Below are positions 9,270 through 15,486 of a stretch of DNA of 20,117 nt, piece by piece. Position 1 is the first letter of the stretch; each line of letters starts with the position of its first letter. Origin of the DNA: Actinomycetota bacterium (lineage in GTDB: Bacteria; Actinomycetota; UBA4738); NCBI GenBank assembly GCA_005885025.1, contig VAYC01000042.1, forward strand, positions 1-20,117, read 5' to 3'. A model generated the notes under the pieces. It was given only the letters and a program-made list of their open reading frames with translations. It did not search any database and was not told the origin of the DNA. Both the position numbers and the translations under genes were made by a program.

Positions 9270-10504
9270 CGGTCCGCATCTCCCATGACCGGGTCGACGC
9301 TGGCGACGCAGGCGATGACGTCGGCGACCAGGTTGCCCTCGACCATCTTCGGGACGGCCTGCAGGTTGACGAACGACGGGCCCCGGATGTGCACCCGGTA
9401 CGGCCGGTTGGATCCGCTGGACACGACGTAGTGACCGAGCTCGCCGCGCGGCGACTCCACGGCCTGGTAGACCTCTCCGGCCGGAACCTTGAAGCCCTGG
9501 GTCACGATCTTGAAGTGGTTGATCAGGGCCTCCATGGAGTCCTCCATGATGTGCTTCACGTATGCCATCGAGTTGCCGATGCCATCCGGACCGACCTCGA
9601 GCTGTGCCGGCCACCGCACCTTGGGGTCCTCGACCATCACCGGGCCCGGCTCCAGGCGCTCCAGGCACTGGGCCACGATCCGAAGCGACTGGCGCATCTC
9701 CTCGACCCGTACCTGGTACCGGGCGAAGCAGTCGCCGTCGGGGCTGGTGGGCACGTCGAAGTCGTAGCTCTCGTAGCCGCAGTAGGGCATGTCCTTCCGT
9801 AGGTCCCACGAGATCCCGGCCGCCCGGAGCACGGGACCTGTGACCCCCAGCCCCAGCAGGTCATCGCGTGAGACGTAGCCGATGCGGACGGTGCGCTGTT
9901 GCCAGATCGGGTTGCCCGACAGGAGCTCCTCGTACTCGTGAATCCGCCCAGGCATCAGCTTCAGGAATTCCCGGATGCGCTCCTCCGCGCCCTCGGGGAG
10001 GTCCATCGACAGCCCGCCCACCCGCACGTAAGCGTGGTTCATGCGCAGGCCGGTCACCATCTCGAAGATGCGGAGGATGATCTCCCGCTCGCGCCAGGCG
10101 TACAGCATGATCGAGATGGCCCCCAGCTCCAGGCCCGTGGTGGCGAGCCAAAGGAGGTGGCTGGCGATCCGGTTCAGCTCCATGACCATCACACGGATGA
10201 CTCGAGCCCGGGGCGGGGCCTCGATCCCGAGCAATCGCTCCACGGCCAGGCAGTAGGCGACCTCGTTGAAGAACGGGGAAAGGTAGTCGGCTCGCGTGAC
10301 GAACGTGACACCCTGCTGCCACGTCCGGTATTCAGTGTTCTTTTCGATGCCCGTGTGCAGGTAGCCGATGACGGGCCGGCACGAGACGACGTACTCGCCG
10401 TCGAGCTCCAAGACCAGCCGAAGCACCCCGTGGGTCGAGGGGTGCTGGGGGCCCATGTTGATGATCATGGTCTCCTCGCGAACGCCGAGGTCTGCCACGG
10501 TCAC
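9266..10504 (-). CDS. nuoD: NADH-quinone oxidoreductase subunit D
   Basis: A 412-residue, 49-kDa-type subunit with the hydrogenase-large-subunit fold that forms the quinone site with NuoB. Motifs include MGPQHPSTHGVLRL (about 17-30), in which the conserved His contacts the quinone head group, GYLHTGIEKNTE, and TRADYLSPFFNEVAYCLAVE. The C-terminus SVDPVMGDADR matches the family end. The GTG start at 10504 overlaps the nuoC stop (GTGA), and the stop overlaps the nuoE ATG. nuoC and nuoD are separate genes here, unlike the fused form in E. coli. Length and ends are normal. Confidence 0.96.
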   Translation of the reverse strand: MTVADLGVREETMIINMGPQHPSTHGVLRLVLELDGEYVVSCRPVIGYLHTGIEKNTEYRTWQQGVTFVTRADYLSPFFNEVAYCLAVERLLGIEAPPRARVIRVMVMELNRIASHLLWLATTGLELGAISIMLYAWREREIILRIFEMVTGLRMNHAYVRVGGLSMDLPEGAEERIREFLKLMPGRIHEYEELLSGNPIWQQRTVRIGYVSRDDLLGLGVTGPVLRAAGISWDLRKDMPYCGYESYDFDVPTSPDGDCFARYQVRVEEMRQSLRIVAQCLERLEPGPVMVEDPKVRWPAQLEVGPDGIGNSMAYVKHIMEDSMEALINHFKIVTQGFKVPAGEVYQAVESPRGELGHYVVSSGSNRPYRVHIRGPSFVNLQAVPKMVEGNLVADVIACVASVDPVMGDADR

Positions 10505-11004
10505 AGCCCTCTCTGGTCGGGCGGCGGGATGAACGCGCCCTTGTATTGCGTGTTGACCCCCGCCAGCGGCTGGTCCTTGCGCAGCGGGTAGCCGACCCAG
10601 TCCTCGGGCATTTCGATGCGCCGAAGGTCAGGATGGCCGTCGAAGATGACCCCGAAGAAGTCGAACACCTCTCGCTCCAACCAGTTCGCGGTGGGATACA
10701 GGTCGGTGACCGACGAAACGTGCGGCGGATCGGGCCGAGGCGGGAGGCCAACCTTCACGCCGACCCGGTGGTGGTGCGGCATGGACAGGAGGTGGTACGC
10801 GACCCAGAACCGTGGATCCAAACCCGGCCAGTCCGCACAGGTGACGTCGGAGAGGAAGCCGAACGCGAGCTCTTGTTCGTCCTTGAGGTAGTGGAGGGCC
10901 GCTTGCAGCTCCTCCGGAGCGACGGTCACGGTCACCTCTTCCCGGGCCTCCAAGACCTCGGGGAACCGCTGGGAGAGGCGCGCCGCGAGCGTGGACGGGT
11001 CCAT
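10501..11004 (-). CDS. nuoC: NADH-quinone oxidoreductase subunit C
   Basis: A 167-residue 30-kDa-type subunit of the peripheral arm. The signature region is visible at the C-terminal half: SVTDLYPTANWLEREVFDFFGVIFDGHPDLRRI, followed by MPEDWVGYPLRKD. The frame extends upstream to 11640, but that stretch lies under nuoB and is a shadow. The supported start is the ATG at 11004, two bases after the nuoB stop, with a weak purine-rich sequence (GAAGTAGG) before it. The C-terminus is short (GAFIPPPDQRGL), making the protein smaller than some NuoC homologs. The stop overlaps the nuoD GTG start. Confidence 0.94.
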   Translation of the reverse strand: MDPSTLAARLSQRFPEVLEAREEVTVTVAPEELQAALHYLKDEQELAFGFLSDVTCADWPGLDPRFWVAYHLLSMPHHHRVGVKVGLPPRPDPPHVSSVTDLYPTANWLEREVFDFFGVIFDGHPDLRRIEMPEDWVGYPLRKDQPLAGVNTQYKGAFIPPPDQRGL

Positions 11005-11006
11005 AC

Positions 11007-11525
11007 CTACTTCACCCTCGCCTCGCGCTGGACCTTGTCGTGCAGGCGGAGGATCCCGTACATGAGCATCTCGGGCCGGGGCGGACACCCCGGGACGTAG
11101 ATGTCGACCGGCACGATGGTGTCCACTCCCTGGATCAGCCCGTAGTTGTTGAACATGCCTCCCGTGGAGGCGCACACGCCCATCGAGATGACCCACTTCG
11201 GCTCCGGCATCTGATCGTAGATTCGGCGAAGGACCGGGCCCATCTTCTGAGAGACGCGCCCCGCCACGATCATCAGGTCCGCCTGGCGGGGCGATGCCCG
11301 GAAGATCTCCATCCCCCACCGAGCCAGGTCGTAGTCGGCAGCCCCCGCCGCCATCATCTCGATGGCGCAGCAAGCAAGACCGAACGTGGCCGGCCACATC
11401 GAGTTCTTCCTGGCCCACGCCACGGCCTTCCCCACCGTGGTGAGCAGGATCCCCCGGCGAGCTTCCTCGTCCGCGTCTTGGGCGGACCCGGCCATGACCA
11501 CGCCGGGAAGACGCTGCACCGGCAT
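11007..11525 (-). CDS. nuoB: NADH-quinone oxidoreductase subunit B
   Basis: A 172-residue PSST-type subunit carrying terminal cluster N2, which reduces the quinone. The N2 ligands are visible: the adjacent pair C52 and C53 (GLACCAIE), C118 (SMGVCAS) and C147 (VPGCPP). The helix-loop RASPRQADLMIVAGRVSQKM is also characteristic. The ATG start at 11525 follows the nuoA stop by five bases and is preceded by GGAGGAG. The C-terminus ends with LHDKVQREARVK, and nuoC begins two bases later. No missing residues were seen. Confidence 0.96.
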   Translation of the reverse strand: MPVQRLPGVVMAGSAQDADEEARRGILLTTVGKAVAWARKNSMWPATFGLACCAIEMMAAGAADYDLARWGMEIFRASPRQADLMIVAGRVSQKMGPVLRRIYDQMPEPKWVISMGVCASTGGMFNNYGLIQGVDTIVPVDIYVPGCPPRPEMLMYGILRLHDKVQREARVK

Positions 11526-11530
11526 TGGCC

Positions 11531-12016
11531 TCAGCTCCTCCGTCCGGCCGGCTCGGGCACCGGCTCGGCGATGGGCCGCTCGCCCGGCGAACGCTCGACG
11601 GTCGGCGGGAGCGCCGGATAGGCGCCCGCCTCCATGTCACCCCGGACCCGCTCCGGCCCTTCCCATTCGAGACCGCCCTTCTGCCACACGTACAGGTAGG
11701 CCACGAAGACCAGTCCGATGAACACGACCATCTCGACGAGCCCGAACAGGCCGAGCGAGCGAAACGCCACCGCCCACGGGTAGAGGAAGATGGCCTCGAC
11801 GTCGAAGATGATGAACAGCATCGCCACGACGTAGAACTTCACCGGGAACCGTTCGGACTTCGGCAGTCGCACCGGCTCGATGCCGCACTCGTAGGGTGCG
11901 GCCTTGGCCGGCAGGTAGCGCTTCGGTCTGAGCAGGGCCGAGGCGGCGAGGGACAGCACCGCGAACGCCCCGGCGAGACCGCCCAGGATCACGATCGGGA
12001 CGTAGCCGGTGTTCAC
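11531..12016 (-). CDS. nuoA: NADH-quinone oxidoreductase subunit A
   Basis: A 161-residue membrane subunit with three predicted helices that packs next to NuoH, NuoJ and the quinone entry region. The conserved loop Y-E-C-G-I-E-P is present (PYECGIEPVRL), with the family cysteine, followed by the second helix VKFYVVAMLFIIFDVEAIFLYPWA with its conserved D-x-E. The C-terminal 40 residues are a Pro/Glu-rich extension (PTVERSPGERPIAEPVPEP) longer than in most NuoA proteins. The start is GTG at 12016, with GAGGAG about ten bases upstream. The gap to the reductase gene in front is only 17 bases, so nuoA is probably cotranscribed with it. Confidence 0.95.
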   Translation of the reverse strand: MNTGYVPIVILGGLAGAFAVLSLAASALLRPKRYLPAKAAPYECGIEPVRLPKSERFPVKFYVVAMLFIIFDVEAIFLYPWAVAFRSLGLFGLVEMVVFIGLVFVAYLYVWQKGGLEWEGPERVRGDMEAGAYPALPPTVERSPGERPIAEPVPEPAGRRS

Positions 12017-12033
12017 CCCGCGATCGGCTCCTC

Positions 12034-13275
12034 TCAGCTATCCGGCGCCAGCGACACCATCGCGTGCATCAGCCGGTCCTTGCGCCCGCCGTCCTTCCCG
12101 TCCGTGAGGTTCGCCATGAACGTCAGGGCGAATCGCATCAGGGCGGCGCGCGGAAACCCGTGGCGCACGGCGAAGTGCATGAATCGGGGATGGCCGATCA
12201 TGCGCACCCACTGCCGACCCACGAAGTAGTAGCGGCCGTAGCGCTCCCGCAGCAGGACGGGATACATCTGCGCGATGGCTGGACGGCCTCGGGCCAGGGC
12301 ATCCGCGATCAGCTCGGCGGCGAGCTCCCCCGTCTCGATGGCGTAGGCGATCCCTTCGCCGTTGAACGGATTCGTCAGTCCCCCGGCGTCACCGACGAGC
12401 AGCATGCCCGGCACCGCCAGCGGATGCCGGTTCATCCCCATCGGGATCGGCCCCGAGAGGATCGGGCTGATCGCGTTCTCCTCGGTGATCCCCCACTCGG
12501 GGGGGAGGTCCGCGATGAAGTAATCCATGAGCTTTCGGGCGGAGATCTCCTTGAACCTCTTGAACGTGTTGAGGAGGCCCGCCCCCACGTTCACCACCCC
12601 GTCGCCCAGAGGGAAGATCCACCCGTAGCCGGCCATGATGCCGCCGCTCGGCTCGTCCCTGAGATTGACGAACGCCTCCAGCACCGGTTCCTGCGGCCGC
12701 GGGATCCGGTAATAGCGGCGGGCAGCGATCCCCAGAGGCCGTGACTCGTCCCTTCGCACGCCGGCGTGGGCGGCGAAGCGGCTGGGGGCGCCGTCGGCGG
12801 CAACCACGAACCGGGCCCGAACTTCTCGCTGGCGCCCGTCCTCCTTGAGCGTGGCCCCGGCCACCCAGCTCCCCTCCATGACCGGAGCGAGCGCCTCCGT
12901 CCCTTGCAGGAACCGGGCCCCCGCCTTGACCGCCCGCTCGGCCAGCAAGTTGTCGAACTCGTAGCGGGTGCGAACCACCCCCAGGCGAGGGAAGTCGCGG
13001 AGCGTCGGCCAGGGGAGGTCGATGATGACCCCGTCCACCCCGTAGGTGCGAAGGGCCTCGATCTGGGTGAATCCCGGCTCGGTCGGGTCGATCCCCATCC
13101 GCTCGATCGCCCGGACCCCCCGAGGCGTGAGCCCATCGCCGCAGACCTTCTCACGGGGGAAGACGGCTTTGTCGACCATGAGCACGTCGACGCCGTGCTT
13201 GGCGAGGTGATACGCGGTGGCCGAGCCGCCGGGGCCGGCCCCAACCACCAGGACGTCTGCGTGGGTCGCCTTCGT
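12034..13275 (-). CDS. Geranylgeranyl-reductase-family FAD oxidoreductase, probably menaquinone side-chain reductase; apparent ACG start
   Basis: An FAD-dependent oxidoreductase of about 413 residues. It shows the dinucleotide-binding GAGPGGSA motif, VCGDGLTPRGV, the DGAPSRFA segment and the second FAD motif GDAGGLTNPFNGEGIAYAIETG. Relatives reduce isoprenoid double bonds; MenJ of Mycobacterium saturates one in the menaquinone tail, and Streptomyces has a homolog beside nuoA, so that role is inferred here. The first ATG/GTG/TTG in frame is the GTG at 13248, but it would remove the beta strand before the Rossmann loop and lacks a ribosome-binding site. The frame upstream reads KATHADVLVVGAGPGG, preceded by ACG at 13275, seven bases after a perfect AGGAGG; an in-frame TAG lies at 13291-13293. 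I therefore place the start at the ACG. nuoA follows after 17 bases. Confidence 0.9.
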   Translation of the reverse strand, partial: TKATHADVLVVGAGPGGSATAYHLAKHGVDVLMVDKAVFPREKVCGDGLTPRGVRAIERMGIDPTEPGFTQIEALRTYGVDGVIIDLPWPTLRDFPRLGVVRTRYEFDNLLAERAVKAGARFLQGTEALAPVMEGSWVAGATLKEDGRQREVRARFVVAADGAPSRFAAHAGVRRDESRPLGIAARRYYRIPRPQEPVLEAFVNLRDEPSGGIMAGYGWIFPLGDGVVNVGAGLLNTFKRFKEISARKLMDYFIADLPPEWGITEENAISPILSGPIPMGMNRHPLAVPGMLLVGDAGGLTNPFNGEGIAYAIETGELAAELIADALARGRPAIAQMYPVLLRERYGRYYFVGRQWVRMIGHPRFMHFAVRHGFPRAALMRFALTFMANLTDGKDGGRKDRLMHAMVSLAPDS

Positions 13276-13282
13276 GGCCCCT

Positions 13283-13298
13283 CCTCCTGGCTAGGAGG
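13283..13298 (-). promoter_or_regulatory. Shine-Dalgarno of the reductase-nuo operon inside a hairpin
   Basis: On the transcribed strand CCTCCT (13298-13293), loop AGCC, AGGAGG (13288-13283) forms a perfect 6-bp inverted repeat. The right arm is the Shine-Dalgarno for the ACG at 13275, with seven bases between. Folding would hide the ribosome-binding site of the first gene. GGAGG is partly repeated just downstream (AGGAGGAGGGG), so a weaker site may stay exposed. Structure is seen in sequence; function is inferred. Confidence 0.6.
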
Positions 13299-13343
13299 CT
13301 TCCGCCCCGCGCGAAAGGACTCGGTCTGCCTCCCGGAGACGGG

Positions 13344-13369
13344 GTCCGGCGCTCCCACGGGGGCCGGAC
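13344..13369 (-). other. Leader hairpin in the 5' untranslated region of the reductase-nuo mRNA
   Basis: The inverted repeat GTCCGGC / GCCGGAC (13369-13363 and 13350-13344) has a 7-bp stem and a 12-base loop. It lies just downstream of the Rex operator, within the expected leader of about 110 bases. On the minus strand it is followed by C's and on the plus strand by only three T's, so it does not look like an intrinsic terminator on either strand. Its role is unknown. Confidence 0.4.
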
Positions 13370-13370
13370 T

Positions 13371-13388
13371 TTGTGAAGGGATTCACAA
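13371..13388. promoter_or_regulatory. Rex (redox-sensing repressor) operator
   Basis: The sequence TTGTGAAGGGATTCACAA is a perfect 7+7 palindrome with a 4-base spacer. It matches the TTGTGAANNNNTTCACAA consensus for Rex, which binds DNA when NAD+ is high and leaves when NADH rises. It begins five bases downstream of a -10-like hexamer, so it would cover the transcription start of the reductase-nuo operon. Rex is known to control the nuo operon in Streptomyces coelicolor. I found no second copy of this palindrome in the window. Confidence 0.85.
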
Positions 13389-13393
13389 GTGCC

Positions 13394-13422
13394 ATCGTAG
13401 GCCCGGCTGCCTGGGCCCGCAA
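13394..13422 (-). promoter_or_regulatory. Sigma70-like promoter of the reductase-nuo operon
   Basis: On the minus strand TTGCGG (13422-13417) is followed after exactly 17 bases by TACGAT (13399-13394), fitting -35 and -10 elements (TTGACA/TATAAT) in the first three and four of six positions respectively. The predicted start near 13387 falls within the Rex operator. It lies between the end of the PPOX-family gene (13453) and the reductase gene. No other convincing promoter serves the downstream 13 kb of tightly packed genes. Confidence 0.6.
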
Positions 13423-13452
13423 ACCTGTCCGGGCTTCTCTTCCCTCGTCGCG

Positions 13453-13887
13453 TCAGGTTGGGAGTTCGCGAGCGTGGATCCAGGAGGAGAGATGGTCCGG
13501 CCTGACCACGAAGACCACCGGCTCGTGGACCTGCTCGGTGTAGGCGGCGAATCCGAGCCCGGACAGTTCCGATCGATACTTCTCGAACCAGGCGGACAGG
13601 GCTTTCTTCACCTCGGGATGCTCGGGCCCCAACAGCTCGGCACTCCCTCGGACGAGGACCCCGGCCTGCTCTGTCCACGCCTCCCCGCGACGGACCACGA
13701 GCGACACCCTCGGGTCGCGCGTGATGTTTCGCCACAACTGGCTTCGCTTCCGGGAGGTCAGGTAGAGGCCGTCGGGCAGCCACACGAACCACAGCGGCAC
13801 TACGTGGGGCGCGCCGTCGGCCAGAATCGAGCCCACGTGTGCGACCCGAACGTCGCGGAACGTCCTCATCGCGTCGGCGATGTTCAT
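13453..13887 (-). CDS. Pyridoxamine 5'-phosphate oxidase-fold (PPOX class) flavin/F420-binding protein
   Basis: A 144-residue protein with the split-barrel PPOX fold: VRVAHVGSILADGAPHVVPLWFVWLPDGLYLTSRKRSQLWRNITRDPRVSLVV is typical of small FMN- or F420-dependent reductases common in actinobacteria. The pattern of strand (AHVGSILADG), P-L-W-F-V-W and the K/R-rich helix before RDPRVSL matches proteins often annotated as F420-dependent or PPOX class. The substrate cannot be told from sequence. The ATG at 13887 has no strong ribosome-binding site. The gene diverges from the plus-strand gene at 13965 and is separated from the nuo promoter by a short gap, so it is probably its own unit. Confidence 0.82.
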   Translation of the reverse strand: MNIADAMRTFRDVRVAHVGSILADGAPHVVPLWFVWLPDGLYLTSRKRSQLWRNITRDPRVSLVVRRGEAWTEQAGVLVRGSAELLGPEHPEVKKALSAWFEKYRSELSGLGFAAYTEQVHEPVVFVVRPDHLSSWIHARELPT

Positions 13888-13964
13888 CGGAAACGGCAGT
13901 ATCCAACGACCGCGCCTCGCTGCGCGCTGGGTTGATGTCGGCGCCGGCCTCTAGCCTTCGGCGG

Positions 13965-14552
13965 ATGAACGGTGCCATCGCCCTGCGTGAAGTCGCCCCC
14001 GCTCTCTTCTTCTCCTGCGTTGGCGCCCTCGTGGCGGTGGGCATCGTCTCGTGGCACCGATTGGCGCCGCTGCGGAGAGGAAGCGGTCCCCCGAGTGGCC
14101 CTTCGCCGGTGCGAGACCGATGTTCGCGGACCTCTCGCGCGACACTCCTGCCCGGAGTGGCCGGAATAGCGGCGGCGGCATGGGGCGGATCCGGCCTCGG
14201 GCTCGGCTATGCGCAGATTCTGCTGGCTGGCGGGGGGCTCCTCGTGGCGGCCTCGGGACTCATGGCGCGAGTGGTCTCCGTGGAGGTCGCTCCGGCCGGG
14301 TTGGCGATCCGCTACTCGCGCCGCCGCCCGTTCGAGCTGTCCTGGCGCGATCTGCGCATGGTTCGACCGCCCCGCTGGCCGCTGGGAGGCTGGCGCCTGA
14401 CCGGCCATGAGGGCGGCCGAACACTCATGCCGTCGGACCTGCTCGGACACGAGTGGGTACTGGTCACCGTTGTCGATCGAGCCGGGCTTCGGTTCGGCGA
14501 GGGCGCGTGGACCAGAGAGTGCCCGCAGCCCCCGGTCAGCCGGCCAGCGTAA
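13965..14552 (+). CDS. Membrane protein with possible PH-like C-terminal domain
   Basis: A 195-residue protein on the opposite strand from all its neighbours. The N-terminus has a likely helix (VAPALFFSCVGALVAVGIVSW, about 9-29); two further hydrophobic stretches follow (LLPGVAGIAAAAWGG and ILLAGGGLLVAASGLMA). The remainder, from VSVEVAPAGLAIRYSRRRPFELSWRDLRMVRPP to VLVTVVDRAGLRFG, has the strand pattern and S-W-R-D-L motif of bacterial PH-like domains found after membrane helices. The ATG at 13965 was chosen because it begins just before the first helix; the frame is open to 13839. Residues about 38-65 (RRGSGPPSGPSPVRDRC) look poorly constrained. The end overlaps the cupredoxin gene by 17 bases, tail to tail. 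Function unknown. Confidence 0.55.
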   Translation: MNGAIALREVAPALFFSCVGALVAVGIVSWHRLAPLRRGSGPPSGPSPVRDRCSRTSRATLLPGVAGIAAAAWGGSGLGLGYAQILLAGGGLLVAASGLMARVVSVEVAPAGLAIRYSRRRPFELSWRDLRMVRPPRWPLGGWRLTGHEGGRTLMPSDLLGHEWVLVTVVDRAGLRFGEGAWTRECPQPPVSRPA

Positions 14553-15486
14553 TCGTGCCCGTCATCTGCGTGGGGTGGACGTCGCAGTGGAAGTAGTACG
14601 TCCCGGGACCCGGCAGGGTGAACGAGTAGTCCGTCGTCGCTGGGCCGGTGATGACCGGCCCGTGGAGGATGGCCGGGGCGTTGGCGTCCGGCCCGTTGAA
14701 CACGGCCACGTTGTGGGGGATGTTGGCGTCCTGGTTGGAGAAGTGGATCGTGACGTTGGGCGATGAGGCGGTCAGCTTCATCGGGCTGAACGCGATGGCT
14801 TTCGCGGAGAGCTGGAGGGCCGCCCCGGGACCACCGGGAGTCCCGCCCGGCTTGCCCGCCCCCACGGTAACGGTCCCGAACATCTGGGTTGGGTGCACAT
14901 CGCAGTGGAAGAAGTAGCTGCCCGGCTTGGACGGCGCGGTGAACGTGAAGGTGGCCGTGGACGGCCCCGTGACCAGCGGAGAACGGAACAGGGAGGGCGC
15001 GTTCGCGTCCTTCCCGTCGAACAGCTCGAAGTTGTGCTGGAGGCTGTCCTTGTTGTCGAACGTCATGCTGATCTTGGCCCCGGCGGTGAACGTGAGCTTG
15101 GTCTCCAGGAACTTCGTCCCGGAAGCCGTGAGGGAGACCGTCTCCGGCTTCGGCCCGCCGCCGCCCGCCTCCGTCTCCGCCGGTGGCCGGTCCCCGAAAG
15201 CCACCGCCGCCACCACCCCGACGGCCACCACGACCCCAGCCGCACCTAGCAGGAACGGGAGGGCCACCGGCCGGTTCCTGACCCGCCGCCCATACGCCAC
15301 CAGAGCCGCACCGACCAGGATGTTCAGGGATACCAGACTGGAGATGGCAACCGCCTCGTCCTTTCCGACGGCCAGCAGGATCCTGGAAAAGCTCCACACG
15401 AGGATCCCGCCGAGCACGACGGCGATCAGCGGATAGGCGACGCCGGGAAGACGGCCCGCTCGTTCACCGCGGTCGACGTCGTTCAC
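14536..15486 (-). CDS. Membrane-anchored protein with two cupredoxin domains
   Basis: A 316-residue protein with three predicted N-terminal helices (about 14-40, 45-66 and 72-97), followed by a linker and two tandem copper-binding domains (about 112-210 and 222-316). Each domain has a full set of type-1 copper ligands: H151, C195, H198, M202 and H258, C301, H304, M308, in the repeated block FHCDVHPTQM. The two domains share the order N-x-D...HN...ANAP...TGP...FHCDVHPTQM, so they arose by duplication. Placed last in the oxidase cluster with a GTGA overlap to ctaG, it may donate electrons to the oxidase or handle copper for it; both are inference. No haem motif is present. Confidence 0.88.
   Translation of the reverse strand: MNDVDRGERAGRLPGVAYPLIAVVLGGILVWSFSRILLAVGKDEAVAISSLVSLNILVGAALVAYGRRVRNRPVALPFLLGAAGVVVAVGVVAAVAFGDRPPAETEAGGGGPKPETVSLTASGTKFLETKLTFTAGAKISMTFDNKDSLQHNFELFDGKDANAPSLFRSPLVTGPSTATFTFTAPSKPGSYFFHCDVHPTQMFGTVTVGAGKPGGTPGGPGAALQLSAKAIAFSPMKLTASSPNVTIHFSNQDANIPHNVAVFNGPDANAPAILHGPVITGPATTDYSFTLPGPGTYYFHCDVHPTQMTGTITLAG

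Noticed and set aside
13344..13369. Intrinsic terminator for the PPOX-family gene
   Set aside because: The hairpin is downstream of the nuo promoter and is not followed by a T tract on the minus strand (CCCCGTC follows).
13400..13435. Short GC inverted repeats (GCCCG/CGGGC and GGCCC/GGGCC) after the PPOX-family gene
   Set aside because: Stems are only 5 bp in GC-rich sequence with no T tract, and they coincide with the promoter elements; not convincing as a terminator.
13930..13964. Promoter for the plus-strand gene (TTGATG near 13932 and TAGCCT downstream)
   Set aside because: The spacing is only about 14 bases and the -10 match is poor, so it is not better than chance in this short gap.
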